In this document: positions 9,101 through 18,386 of the stretch, one piece after another
Layout: every line of letters starts with the position of its first letter
Numbering within the stretch: the first letter of the stretch is position 1
DNA from: an uncultured Bacteroidota bacterium
GTDB taxonomy: Bacteria; Bacteroidota; Bacteroidia; B-17B0; Aurantibacillaceae
Length of the DNA stretch: 64,000 nucleotides
NCBI GenBank assembly: GCA_937873155.1
Contig: CALMVZ010000010.1
Location: 434,001-498,000 of the forward strand
Direction: 5' to 3'
Position numbers and translations under genes: made by a program
Notes under the pieces: model-generated
Told to the model about the DNA's origin: nothing
The model's input: the letters and a program-made list of their open reading frames with translations, nothing else
Database searches by the model: none

Positions 9101-10194
9101 ATGAGCCTAACGCAGGAAACTACATGTATACAATGAATGCAGTGGATGCTTACAACTGTCCTGCTACTGCAAATATCAATTTAACGTTCTTCCCGTTACC
9201 AACTGTTACTGCAACAAGCGGTACAATTTGTGCGGGACAAACTACTTCGCTTACAGCCAGTGGTGCTAATACTTATATCTGGCAGCCCGGTAATATTACA
9301 GGACCAACTTATCCTTTCTCAGGAAGTACATCACAAAACATTACCGTGATCGGTACCGCTAACGGGTGTAGTAATTCAGCGAATACAGCAGTTCTTGTTA
9401 ACCCGAATCCTGTATCGACCATCAATGTTGGTAACGCAAAAGGTTGTGTGCCTACTTGTGTGACATTTACTGCAGGTTCAAGTTCATCTATCCAAAGTTA
9501 TAACTGGATACTGAATGGTGCCGGAATTACAGGGTCTGTAAATGGTGCTTATTGTTTTGATGAATCCGCTTCTTACACTTTAGGATTAACTGTAATGGAT
9601 GGAAATGGCTGTACAAGTACAGTTGTTCCTGTAACAATTGATATTTATCCTCAACCGGTTGCTGACTTTAACCACGCACCGATCAAGCCAATCGTAAACC
9701 AGGATCCATTCGTAACATTTACAGACGCCTCATGGAATGCAACTATTGTAAGCTGGAACTGGTATTTCATGAATACAGCTCAACACACTTCAATAGAACA
9801 AAATCCAACATTCTCATATACTGAACCCGGAACGTATCCTGTTGTTCTTGTTGTGAAGAGTGATAAAGGTTGTACTGATACTCTCATCAGGCCGTTAGTT
9901 GTAGGAGAAGATTTCGGATTATATGTGCCGAATGCATTTACACCGAATGGTGATGGATTGAATGATATATTCCAGCCTAAAGGATTCGGCGTGGTGAAAT
10001 ATGAAATATTCATGTTCGACCGTTGGGGTGAAAAAGTATTCGCTACAAAAGAATTTACTGAAGGATGGGACGGATCATTCCAGGGACGCGGAACAAAATC
10101 TTGTGAAGAAGGAACTTATACATGGTTGATCCAATGTACGGATGTGTTTGGTAAATCACATGAATTAAAAGGTCACGTGACTTTAATGAAATAA
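6133..10194 (+). CDS. Large secreted Ig-like/SprB-repeat protein with T9SS type B sorting domain (paralogue 1)
   Basis: 1353 residues. A signal peptide (to about residue 22) precedes a conserved N-terminal domain (about 50-315; landmarks KAFLYVGGSGNG, YNYRADVTS, NDMDGATLIVIYADPS). A SprB-like repeat follows (about 336-405, GGTGPYTYTWSPTGG), then six Ig-like modules of about 77 residues (about 408-866; core C.G....LT...Y.WTGP..F.S..QNPTI), another SprB repeat (about 867), three more beta-sandwich modules, a PKD domain (about 1175-1255) and a gliding-motility-associated C-terminal domain (VPNAFTPNGDG ... FDRWGEKVF ... GHVTLMK). The last is the type B T9SS signal, so the protein is exposed on the surface or shed. 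An adhesin or gliding-matrix role is inferred from the architecture. It is the first of three adjacent paralogues. Confidence 0.85.
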   Translation: MGNSIKTLLICAGLFSVTFLNSQVARQANQWSGVPCSDCSGNAGNNSGNKSDNAKGSPNTVQNGNGTIATSYTVTQCGLGFTTASVRLNQRAFTGMTVQKGVLQPAAMLVSGIPPCFQVVKAFLYVGGSGNGVAINATIVNPALASNTYPMTMIGTHTDKCWGYSGTYNYRADVTSCITGNGTYNLSGIPCLGTTPNDMDGATLIVIYADPSQTFTGHMVIGDGCREVSGGTITNNITGFNVCGAVTAGSTQNFVIVSDLQAIAATPINLNSATANYTYPAASNKVWDYIQQPGAPAVAGQTSATYGFSNASDCYNFVAAGMYYRTACQVCSSPALTITPVTTSSCSAGSATANVVGGTGPYTYTWSPTGGNAQSVSSVPTGNYTVTVKDATGCNQGTATIAINAASGPTITANAGTVCAGSSANLTANGALTYTWSPSASLNTATGPNVIATPAATQVYSISGTNGAGCVSTITTQVLVNPMPVPTIGSNSPVCLNSPINLTSGGGTSFVWTGPNSFSSTLQNPTVPAATTANAGVYNVTVTALGCSTATNITVSVITPTTSASNTGPYCAGSTVQLNCPTAASSYAWTGPSFSSGSQNPTIGSSTPAMSGNYTVLVTIGTCTATATTSVTVNALPTPAPSNTGPYCPGATIQLNVGAYSTYTWTGPSFTSNVQNPTIANAQVAHSGMYAVTVQDANGCINTSNTNVLVNPTPVITNNNPGTCVNQTINLTSTGGGTYLWTGPMSFSSTAQNPSIPNAVLGMSGPYNLLVTSAAGCTNSAVSNVTVYPLPNPNITSNSPVCVGNTLNLFGTGGATYAWSGPGYTGPTQNPTINNVTSSANGVYTLLVSSGTCTASTTFTVVINPLPVFNFSGTNVLCNGQSNGTSTVNVTVGTGPFNYNWSTIPSQNTQVATSLPAGTFSCTVTDANNCTSMASTQITQPTQFSVSVVSNTLSACANTPINVNAIGAGGTGPYTYNWVSGPATSALVANEPNAGNYMYTMNAVDAYNCPATANINLTFFPLPTVTATSGTICAGQTTSLTASGANTYIWQPGNITGPTYPFSGSTSQNITVIGTANGCSNSANTAVLVNPNPVSTINVGNAKGCVPTCVTFTAGSSSSIQSYNWILNGAGITGSVNGAYCFDESASYTLGLTVMDGNGCTSTVVPVTIDIYPQPVADFNHAPIKPIVNQDPFVTFTDASWNATIVSWNWYFMNTAQHTSIEQNPTFSYTEPGTYPVVLVVKSDKGCTDTLIRPLVVGEDFGLYVPNAFTPNGDGLNDIFQPKGFGVVKYEIFMFDRWGEKVFATKEFTEGWDGSFQGRGTKSCEEGTYTWLIQCTDVFGKSHELKGHVTLMK

Positions 10195-10216
10195 TTAAAT
10201 TTCCAACAAAAAATTT

Positions 10217-10240
10217 AAGGGGACTTCGGTCCCCTTTTTG
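10217..10240 (+). terminator. Rho-independent terminator after the first large secreted protein
   Basis: AAGGGGAC, a TTCG tetraloop, then GTCCCCTT run straight into a T tract, 22 bases after the stop codon. This is a perfect 8-bp stem and one of the clearest terminators in the window. Confidence 0.85.
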
Positions 10241-10449
10241 TTTTATAGACTTCCAAAAGATTTTTCTAAATGGTTGTATTTCTATTGTTTGGTCGGTTCA
10301 AAACTTGTTAATAATGACCAAACCAGCTGTTTTTTGAGTGAAAGCACTCATATTCTTAGTCATTTGACTGGTAAAAAGAAGTTTGGTTTCCTATATTTAT
10401 GGGAATAGGACCAGCTTTTAATCAATTACTTACATAGAACTTCATCCCG

Positions 10450-13400
10450 ATGAAAAAATCACTATCAGCTTTATCTTTAAGTCTCGCATTTTTATCAGCA
10501 ACTTTTTTGAATGCGCAGACGAATAGTACATGGCTTCCGGGTACCAAGTGTACCAGCAATTCATGTTTCCCTGTGAATTCAGTTGGAAAGGGGTCCGGTA
10601 ACTCAGTACAGAATGGTAACGGCAGTGTTGCCACAACCTACACACAAACTGCCTGCGGTTTAAATTGGACCAGCGCTTCAGTGCGTTTGCATAAACGGGC
10701 ATTTACAGGTATGGCTGTGCAGACAGGAGTGAACCAACCGGCAACTATGTCGATCAGTGGTCTGCCTGCGTGTTTTCAAATTCAGAAGGCGTTTTTGTAT
10801 TGTGGTGGTTCCGGAAATGGAATTGCTATCACAGCTAATATCACCAATCCGGCGTCTGCATCCGCAAGTTTTCCAATGACAATGATCGGTCAGCATACAG
10901 ATAAATGCTGGGGATATACAGGAACTTATAATTACCGTGCAGATGTCACTTCAATTATTTCCGGAAACGGAAATTATGTGTTAAGCGGAATTCCTGTTAC
11001 ACCGGGAAGCAACGATATGGATGGTGCATCTTTATTCATTATTTATACAGATCCTTCTCAAACTTATACAGGAAGTTTTATAATTGCTGACGGCTGCCGT
11101 GTTGCCCAGGGTGGGGCTTTCACACAAGTGATAACAGGTTTCAATGTTTGCGGTGCTGTAACTGCAGGTTCTACTTCGAATTTCGTTGTGGTATCCGATC
11201 TTCAGGGAGTTGGTCCGACGCCAATGAATTTAAATTCAGCAACAGCAAATTATACTTATCCACAGGCGAGCAACCAGGTTTGGGATCATGTGATCCAGCC
11301 CGGAGCACCGGCTACTGCGGGACAAACTTCTGCTACTTACGGTTTCAATAATGCGAATGGTGATTGTTATAATTTTGTTTGCGGCGGGATGTATTACCGT
11401 ACAGCTTGTAACGTTTGTACAGCGGGTTCTAACTTAACTGTAACAGCAGTAACCTCTTCTTCTTGTTCTGCAGGTTCTGCTACTGCAACTGTTGCAGGTG
11501 GTACCGGTCCATATACTTATACATGGAGCCCGACTGGCGGTAACACTGCTACTATCACGGGAGCTTCAACGGGTAACTACACCGTTGTTGTAAAAGATGC
11601 TACAGGTTGTAAAACAGGAACTGCTGTTGTAGCAATTTCATCTGCTGCATCACCAACAGTTACTATTGCAAGTGCAACTACAATTTGTGCGGGATCTTCA
11701 GCTAACTTAACAGCAAGCGGCGCTTCAACTTATACATGGAGCCCGGGCGCATCACTTAATACAACTAACGGACCTAACGTAGTGGCTACACCGGCAAGTA
11801 CGCAGATCTATACTGTGAATGGTACAAATGGAGCAGGATGTGTCGGAACAGGAACTGTCCAGGTAACAGTGAATCCGATCCCTAATCCAATAGCAGGAAG
11901 TAATAGCCCGGTTTGTTTAGGTGCTCCAATAAATTTGACATCAAGCGGAGGTACAACCTATTCGTGGACAGGTCCGAACTCATTCAGTTCTTCGTTACAA
12001 AATCCAACAATACCATCTGCTGCAGTTGCAAACGCAGGGGTTTATACTGTTAACGTAACTTCATTAGGTTGTTCTCAAACAGCAACGGTGAGTGTGACAA
12101 TTACAACACCTACAACTACAGCAACAAATACTGGTCCTTATTGTGCCGGAAATTCAATTCAATTGAATTCACCTACTGCAACAAGCTATTCATGGACAGG
12201 TCCTTCTGCTTTTTCTTCATCGGCACAGAATCCAAATATCCCTAGTTCCACAACAGCGATGACAGGGATATATACTGTTTCTGCTAATATTGGCGGATGT
12301 ATTGCAACAGCTACCACAATGGTAACAGTAAATGCATTGCCAACACCTTCACCTACTAACACCGGACCATATTGCCCTGGTAATACCATTCAATTGAATG
12401 TTGGTTCATTCTCAACATACACATGGAGCGGGCCGAGTTCATTTAGTTCCAATCTTCAAAATCCAACTCAGTCGAATGCACAAACAACAAATGGTGGAAA
12501 TTACATTGTGACTGTAACGAATGCTGCAGGTTGTACAAATACAGCCGTTACTAACGTGATTGTAAATCCAACTCCTGTGGTTGTGATCGGAAGCAACAGT
12601 CCGGTTTGTTTGAATTCACCGATCAACTTAACTTCAAATGGCGGCACAGGTTATTCATGGAGCGGCCCGAATGCCTTCAGTTCTACTACTCAAAACCCTA
12701 CAATACCTTCAGCATCTACTGCTAATGCAGGTGTTTATACTGTTACAGTAACATCGGCAGCAGGCTGTACAAATACAGGAACAGTGAGCGTTTCAGTTTT
12801 AACACCAACTACTTCAGCAACCAATGGCGGACCATTCTGTGCGGGTCAAACAATAACTTTAACGACACCTGCAGCCGGATCTTATACATGGACAGGCCCG
12901 AATGCATTTTCTTCAAGTATACAAAATCCAACAATACCTAATGCCACCGCTGCAATGGCCGGAACATACAGTGTATTAGTTTCAGTAGGTACTTGTACAG
13001 CTAATGCAACTACTATAGTAGTCGTAAATCCATTACCTACACCTGCACCAACTAATACCGGACCATATTGTCCGGGGAATACAATTCAGTTGAATGTTGG
13101 TTCATTCACAACTTACACATGGAGTGGCCCGGGTTCATTCAGTTCTAATCTTCAGAATCCAACCCAGGCAAACGCTCAAACAACCAATAGCGGAAATTAT
13201 ACTGTTACTGTATCGAGTGCTGCAGGTTGTACAAATACAGCAGTAACTAACGTGATTGTTAATCCAACCCCGGTAATTGTAATAGGAAGTAATAGCCCTG
13301 TTTGTTTGAACTTCCCAATTAATTTAACTTCTTCCGGTGGTGGAACTTATGCCTGGACAGGTCCAAACTCATTTGCATCAACAGCGCAAAATCCGACAAT

Positions 13401-15891
13401 TCCTTCAGCGCAACCTGTAAACGCAGGTACGTATAACGTTACAGTAACAAATTTAGGTTGTACAAATACAGCTTCAGTGAATGTAGTGGTGACCACACCA
13501 ACAACATCCGCATCTAACAGCGGTCCTTATTGTGCGGGAGCTACTATTAGTATGACTGCAGCTACAGCTTCTTCTTATACCTGGAGCGGACCGGGAGGTT
13601 ATTCTTCAAACTCTGCAAATGCAACTCAACCAAATTCAACGCCTGCAATGTCGGGGACTTATACAGTATTAGTTTCTATCGGTACTTGTACAGCAACGGC
13701 AACAACTAACGTTCTTGTAAATGCTTTACCTGTTCCGACTGCTAATAGTAACAGTCCGCTTTGCGCAGGACAAACTATTAACTTAACAGGAACTGGCGGA
13801 ACAACTTATACCTGGACAGGTCCGGGTTCTTTCAATTCGAACTCAGCTACACCATCTATTCCAACAGCTTCACCAAGCAACAGTGGTAATTATATTTTAA
13901 ATGTTACTGATGTCAATGGTTGTACAAACACTGCAAATACTATTGTTACAGTTAATGCTTTGCCAACTATCGTAGTGAACAGTCCTACTAATTGTGTTAA
14001 TACAACTATCAACTTAACATCTAACGGTGGTGTTACCTACGCATGGACAGGCCCGGGTGGATTTACTTCTACTGCACAAAATCCAAACATTCCTTCAGCG
14101 CAGTTAACAATGTCAGGAACTTATGTTGTCACTGTAACTGACGCGAATGGCTGTGTGAATACAGCTAATGCTACCGTTTCGGTATTGCCTTTACCAACTC
14201 CTAATATTACTAGTAACAGCCCTGTGTGTGCCGGTCAAACTTTAAATTTATTCGGATCCGGCGGAGCAACTTATGCATGGAGCGGTCCTGGTTATACAGG
14301 TCTTGCACAAAACCCAACTATCAATAATGTGAATGCATCTGCAAATGGTGTTTATACTTTATTGGTAAGTTCAGGAAGTTGTACTGCAAGCACAACGTTC
14401 ACTGTAGTGATCAATCCTGTTCCTGTATTTAACTTTACAGGAAGCAATGTAACATGTAACGGATTAAGCAATGGTTCATCAACCGTGAATGTAACCGTTG
14501 GTACCGGTCCGTTCAATTACAACTGGAGTACAATTCCAATGCAAAACACCCAGAACGCAAGCTCACTTCCTGCGGGATCTTATACTTGCGTTGTAACCGA
14601 TGCGAACAACTGTACAAGTGCAGCTTCAACTCAAATTACACAACCAACCCAATTCAGTGTTTCAATTAACACGGCAACATTCTCTGCTTGTGCCGGAACA
14701 CCGATTAACATTAATGCAATTGGAGCAGGCGGAACCGGCCCTTATTCTTATAATTGGGTTTCAGGCCCTGCAACATCTCCGTATTCAGTTAATGAAACAG
14801 TTTCAGGAAATTACATGTATACTGTGAATGCAGTTGACGCTTATAACTGTCCTGCTACAGCAAACATTAATTTAACTTTCAATCCTCAGCCAACTGTAAC
14901 TGCTACAAGCGCTACTCTATGTGCTGGTCAGAGTACTGCGCAATTGGTTGCAAGCGGTGCAACAACTTATATCTGGCAGCCGGGTAACATAACCGGGCCA
15001 ACTTATCCTTACAGCGGAAATACTTCTGTGAACGTTTCAGTTATAGGTACATCTAACGGTTGTAGTAATTCTGCTAACGCGGCTATCATTGTAAATCCAA
15101 CACCTAATACAAACATCACAGTAAGTAATGCAAAAGGTTGTGTGCCGTCTTGTGTAACATTCAGTGCAGGCGGTGCATCTAACATCACCAGTTATGGCTG
15201 GATATTGAATGGGGCCGGTATCACCGGATCTGTGAATGGCGCTTATTGTTTTGATGAAGCTGCTTCGTATACTTTAGGGTTAACAGTAATGGATGCTAAC
15301 GGTTGTACAGGCACTGTTGTTCCTGTTACAATTGATATTCATCCTCAACCTGTGGCAGATTTTAACCACGCGCCAATTAAACCAATTGTGAACCAGGATC
15401 CATTCGTAACATTTACTGATGCATCATGGGGCGCTCCGATAGTAAGCTGGAACTGGTATTTCATGAATACTGCACAGTATACTTCCATTGAACAAAATCC
15501 AACCTTCTCTTATACAGAACCGGGAACATATCCTGTAGTGTTAGTTGTGAAGAGTGATATGGGTTGTACGGATACTTTGATCCGTCCTTTAGTGGTAGGT
15601 GAAGATTTCGGAATCTATGTGCCGAATGCATTTACGCCGAATGCAGACGGCGTGAATGACATCTTCCAGCCAAAAGGATTTGGAGTTGTAGAATATGAAT
15701 TGAATATTTTCGACCGCTGGGGAGAGAAAGTATTCTCTACTAAAGAATTCACTGAAGGTTGGGATGGTACATTCCAGGGGCGCAAAGGTAATGAGATCAT
15801 GAAGGAAGATTCTTATACATGGTTAATTAACTGTACTAGTGTATTCGGTAAATCACACGAGTTAAAAGGTCACGTCACTTTAATGAAATAA
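10450..15891 (+). CDS. Giant secreted Ig-like/SprB-repeat protein with T9SS type B sorting domain (paralogue 2)
   Basis: 1813 residues, the largest gene here. The signal peptide is MKKSLSALSLSLAFLSATF with cleavage near AQT. It has the same N-terminal domain as the neighbour (about 45-315), a SprB repeat (about 328-398), twelve Ig-like modules (about 400-1324), a SprB repeat (about 1325), three beta-sandwich modules, a PKD domain (about 1635-1715) and a CHU_C/type B sorting domain (about 1723-1813). The C-terminal 500 residues are nearly collinear with paralogue 1. The 460-residue length difference is all in the Ig array, which was expanded as three-module blocks. Synonymous positions differ widely between the two copies, so the similarity is kept by selection and not by recent copying. 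It is a surface or matrix protein by architecture; its ligand is unknown. It has its own terminator. Confidence 0.85.
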   Translation: MKKSLSALSLSLAFLSATFLNAQTNSTWLPGTKCTSNSCFPVNSVGKGSGNSVQNGNGSVATTYTQTACGLNWTSASVRLHKRAFTGMAVQTGVNQPATMSISGLPACFQIQKAFLYCGGSGNGIAITANITNPASASASFPMTMIGQHTDKCWGYTGTYNYRADVTSIISGNGNYVLSGIPVTPGSNDMDGASLFIIYTDPSQTYTGSFIIADGCRVAQGGAFTQVITGFNVCGAVTAGSTSNFVVVSDLQGVGPTPMNLNSATANYTYPQASNQVWDHVIQPGAPATAGQTSATYGFNNANGDCYNFVCGGMYYRTACNVCTAGSNLTVTAVTSSSCSAGSATATVAGGTGPYTYTWSPTGGNTATITGASTGNYTVVVKDATGCKTGTAVVAISSAASPTVTIASATTICAGSSANLTASGASTYTWSPGASLNTTNGPNVVATPASTQIYTVNGTNGAGCVGTGTVQVTVNPIPNPIAGSNSPVCLGAPINLTSSGGTTYSWTGPNSFSSSLQNPTIPSAAVANAGVYTVNVTSLGCSQTATVSVTITTPTTTATNTGPYCAGNSIQLNSPTATSYSWTGPSAFSSSAQNPNIPSSTTAMTGIYTVSANIGGCIATATTMVTVNALPTPSPTNTGPYCPGNTIQLNVGSFSTYTWSGPSSFSSNLQNPTQSNAQTTNGGNYIVTVTNAAGCTNTAVTNVIVNPTPVVVIGSNSPVCLNSPINLTSNGGTGYSWSGPNAFSSTTQNPTIPSASTANAGVYTVTVTSAAGCTNTGTVSVSVLTPTTSATNGGPFCAGQTITLTTPAAGSYTWTGPNAFSSSIQNPTIPNATAAMAGTYSVLVSVGTCTANATTIVVVNPLPTPAPTNTGPYCPGNTIQLNVGSFTTYTWSGPGSFSSNLQNPTQANAQTTNSGNYTVTVSSAAGCTNTAVTNVIVNPTPVIVIGSNSPVCLNFPINLTSSGGGTYAWTGPNSFASTAQNPTIPSAQPVNAGTYNVTVTNLGCTNTASVNVVVTTPTTSASNSGPYCAGATISMTAATASSYTWSGPGGYSSNSANATQPNSTPAMSGTYTVLVSIGTCTATATTNVLVNALPVPTANSNSPLCAGQTINLTGTGGTTYTWTGPGSFNSNSATPSIPTASPSNSGNYILNVTDVNGCTNTANTIVTVNALPTIVVNSPTNCVNTTINLTSNGGVTYAWTGPGGFTSTAQNPNIPSAQLTMSGTYVVTVTDANGCVNTANATVSVLPLPTPNITSNSPVCAGQTLNLFGSGGATYAWSGPGYTGLAQNPTINNVNASANGVYTLLVSSGSCTASTTFTVVINPVPVFNFTGSNVTCNGLSNGSSTVNVTVGTGPFNYNWSTIPMQNTQNASSLPAGSYTCVVTDANNCTSAASTQITQPTQFSVSINTATFSACAGTPININAIGAGGTGPYSYNWVSGPATSPYSVNETVSGNYMYTVNAVDAYNCPATANINLTFNPQPTVTATSATLCAGQSTAQLVASGATTYIWQPGNITGPTYPYSGNTSVNVSVIGTSNGCSNSANAAIIVNPTPNTNITVSNAKGCVPSCVTFSAGGASNITSYGWILNGAGITGSVNGAYCFDEAASYTLGLTVMDANGCTGTVVPVTIDIHPQPVADFNHAPIKPIVNQDPFVTFTDASWGAPIVSWNWYFMNTAQYTSIEQNPTFSYTEPGTYPVVLVVKSDMGCTDTLIRPLVVGEDFGIYVPNAFTPNADGVNDIFQPKGFGVVEYELNIFDRWGEKVFSTKEFTEGWDGTFQGRKGNEIMKEDSYTWLINCTSVFGKSHELKGHVTLMK
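11881..13965 (+). repeat. Coding super-repeat: three-module Ig block repeated three times
   Basis: Within the giant protein, modules alternate in a fixed order with distinct starts: GSNSPVC, then TGPYCAG or GPFCAG, then TNTGPYCPGN. Blocks begin near 11881, 12574 and 13270, a spacing of about 693-696 bases (about 231 residues). The first two blocks are complete; in the third the last module has been replaced by a different type (SNSPLCAGQT). Paralogue 1 has only one such block. Confidence 0.75.
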
Positions 15892-15907
15892 AAAATTATA
15901 AAAATGA

Positions 15908-15937
15908 AAAGAGGGGCCAGGTGTTCCCTCTTTTTTT
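15908..15937 (+). terminator. Rho-independent terminator after the giant secreted protein
   Basis: AAAGAGGG and CCCTCTTT form an 8-bp stem around a 10-base loop, followed by a run of T, 16 bases after the stop codon. Confidence 0.75.
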
Positions 15938-15961
15938 ACTTAGCACTAAAATAATTTTATT

Positions 15962-18232
15962 ATGAGGATACTTTACAACCTGGTCTTATTGATTTTCATT
16001 GCCACTTCTTTAAATTCACAAGAACAAAAACGTGTTTTAGGAACGCCTTCAAATGTTTCAGTTCAGCTTCAAAAAAATCAACCGGCTACCGTGCAAAATG
16101 GAAATGGGACTATTAATACCAGTTACACGGTTTCAGCTTGCGGCTTAAATTTTGTTCAGGCATCAGTCAGACTTCATCAAAGATCAACAGCTATGACTCC
16201 TCCAAAAGGAGTGATCCAGCCGGCTACTTTGTCAATTTCCGGCATTCCTCCATGCGCTACTATAACAAAAGCATTTTTATATACCGGTGGATCGGGTAAT
16301 GGAGTTGCGATAACAGCCAATTTGACGAATCCGGCTTTAACACCCAATTCTTTTCCGATGACAATGATTGGTACCCATATTGATAAGTGCTGGAGTTATG
16401 TTGGTACCTACATGTATAGGGCCGATGTAACATCTGCTATTTCAGGGAACGGGACTTATACTTTAAGCGGCATCCCATGTTTAGGAGGACCGCCGAATGA
16501 TATGGACGGTGCTACTTTAATAATAATTTATGCTGATCCTACACAGAGTTATACAGGAAGTTTTGTTATTGCAGATGGTGCATGGGTATCTAACGGTGGG
16601 CCCCTGTCAAAAGTTATTTCGGGTTTTAATGTTTGTGCAACACCAATTCTCACAAATCATTTTATGATCGTGGATGATCTTCAGCAGATCGCTACTGCCC
16701 AGGTAACTTTTAATTCAAGTTCTTCAAACTATATGTTCACTGCAGCCAGCCAAAATATGTGGGATTTTATCCAGGCTCCCGGAGCGCCATTGGTAGGTGG
16801 ACAAACATCAGCGAACTACGGACTTTCTAATTCTTCAGATTGTTTTGCGATTGCTGCAGCAGGGGCGTATTTCCGGACATCATGTATAGCATGTACAGGC
16901 CCGACCTTTTCTTTAACAGTTGCCGCTACTTCTTCATGTACCGTTGGATCTGCAACAGCAACACCTGCGGGAGGAGTTGGTCCTTATACCTACACCTGGA
17001 GTCCGACAGGAGGAAATGCGTCAACAGTTACCGGTGTACCGCCGGGAATTTATACGGTTGCGGTTAAAGATGCTTCTTGTGGTATTGCAACACGAACTAT
17101 CAATATTCCGGGCTCGCCAACAGTGTCAGTAACAAACTCAACAATTTGTGCAGGCAATAATGCAACATTAACAGCGAATGGCGCATCAACTTATTCATGG
17201 AATACCGGAGCTACAACTTCACAGATAGTAGTTTCACCAACGGTTAGTACAAGCTATACTGTAACAGGATCTAACGGAAGTTGTAACGATACAAAAACAG
17301 TTTCTGTAACGGTAAATGCTTCACCAACAGTAAATATTTCCGCGAGTAATACTATTATTTGTACGGGACAAACAGTAACGTTAACAGCTAGCGGCGGGAA
17401 TACATATTTGTGGAGCACTAGTTCAACCAATACAACAATTGTAGTTGGTCCCTTTTCAACTACAACATATTCAGTTACCGGTTCTGTTCCCGGTTGCAGT
17501 GTAACAAAAACTATTTCTATATCAGTTAGCGCCCTTCCGACTGTAAGTGTGTCTTCAAGTAATTCAGTGGTGTGTTCAGGTAGTTCTACATTAACAGTGA
17601 GTGGAACAGCAACAAGCTTTACATGGAGTACCGGAGCCACAACTTCACAGATCGTTGTTTCTCCTACTGTAAATACAATTTATACAGTTGTAGGATCTAA
17701 CGGGGTTTGCAGCGTATCCAGAAGTATTGCAGTTGCTGCAGGTGTTACACCAACAGTGACTGCTGCCACAAGCAATAGTTTTATTTGTGCAGGACAAACA
17801 GTTACACTTTCGGCTTCAGGAGCTTCTTCTTACACGTTCAATCCGGGAGGAATTACAGGAAATCCGATCGCATTGGCGCCATCATCGAGTGTAACATATA
17901 CGGTTTTAGGAAATAGCGGCGGGCCATGTACAGGTTCCGCTTCGATCTCCCAGGTAGTTTCACCTTGTACCGGAATTAGCCAACTATCCGGAATGGATCC
18001 TGAGTTTTCAGTTTACCCTAATCCGAATAGCGGAGAGTTTACTTTGACCATGGCTACTTTTGAGAACTGTTCAATTGAAATCTACAATACACTTGGTCAA
18101 TTAGTAAGAAAGAATAGCATAACACAAAATGTTGTTAAGATAGATCTGGCTGATGAGGTAAACGGTGTATACTATTTGAGATTGATCATAAATGGCTCGC
18201 CTGTACAAAAGACCAAGATCGTAAAAGAATAG
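15962..18232 (+). CDS. Secreted Ig-like repeat protein with T9SS type A sorting domain (paralogue 3)
   Basis: 756 residues, starting 25 bases after the preceding terminator. A signal peptide (MRILYNLVLLIFIATSLNSQ) precedes the same N-terminal domain as the two upstream proteins (about 35-305; KAFLYTGGSGNG, YMYRADVTS, NDMDGATLIIIYADP). Next come one SprB-like repeat (GGVGPYTYTWSPTGG) and four shorter beta-sandwich modules of about 70 residues (C.G...TLTA.G...Y.WNTGATTSQIVVSP). The C-terminus differs from the neighbours: it is a type A sorting domain (FSVYPNPNSGEFTL ... LGQLVRKNS ... NGVYYLRLI ... KTKIVKE). The shared head with a different tail shows that the N-terminal domain is the constant functional part of the family. 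Confidence 0.85.
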   Translation: MRILYNLVLLIFIATSLNSQEQKRVLGTPSNVSVQLQKNQPATVQNGNGTINTSYTVSACGLNFVQASVRLHQRSTAMTPPKGVIQPATLSISGIPPCATITKAFLYTGGSGNGVAITANLTNPALTPNSFPMTMIGTHIDKCWSYVGTYMYRADVTSAISGNGTYTLSGIPCLGGPPNDMDGATLIIIYADPTQSYTGSFVIADGAWVSNGGPLSKVISGFNVCATPILTNHFMIVDDLQQIATAQVTFNSSSSNYMFTAASQNMWDFIQAPGAPLVGGQTSANYGLSNSSDCFAIAAAGAYFRTSCIACTGPTFSLTVAATSSCTVGSATATPAGGVGPYTYTWSPTGGNASTVTGVPPGIYTVAVKDASCGIATRTINIPGSPTVSVTNSTICAGNNATLTANGASTYSWNTGATTSQIVVSPTVSTSYTVTGSNGSCNDTKTVSVTVNASPTVNISASNTIICTGQTVTLTASGGNTYLWSTSSTNTTIVVGPFSTTTYSVTGSVPGCSVTKTISISVSALPTVSVSSSNSVVCSGSSTLTVSGTATSFTWSTGATTSQIVVSPTVNTIYTVVGSNGVCSVSRSIAVAAGVTPTVTAATSNSFICAGQTVTLSASGASSYTFNPGGITGNPIALAPSSSVTYTVLGNSGGPCTGSASISQVVSPCTGISQLSGMDPEFSVYPNPNSGEFTLTMATFENCSIEIYNTLGQLVRKNSITQNVVKIDLADEVNGVYYLRLIINGSPVQKTKIVKE

Positions 18233-18362
18233 TTTTTCTTCGTGTAGTTATTACTCGTATTCCGCTTGAGCGAAACTCAAAAATGAGCGAGTGAAAATTT
18301 GACGGATGAGTCAAATACCCTTTTAGTTTATTTAAAAATCAGAGTAAAAGCCATGGCTATTC

Positions 18363-18370
18363 TAGCTTTG
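18363..18370 (+). promoter_or_regulatory. -7 box upstream of the T9SS protein at 18387
   Basis: TAGCTTTG matches TAnnTTTG and ends 16 bases before the ATG. A clear -33 element is not seen. A small hairpin (TTTGAC/GTCAAA, 18298-18315) lies upstream, without a T tract. Confidence 0.5.
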
Positions 18371-18386
18371 TATAAAATATTAAACC

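Noticed and set aside
6133-15891. Recent gene conversion between the two giant secreted genes
   Set aside because: Their C-terminal proteins are almost identical, but synonymous codons differ throughout (for example around 9661 and 15355), which argues for purifying selection and not recent copying.
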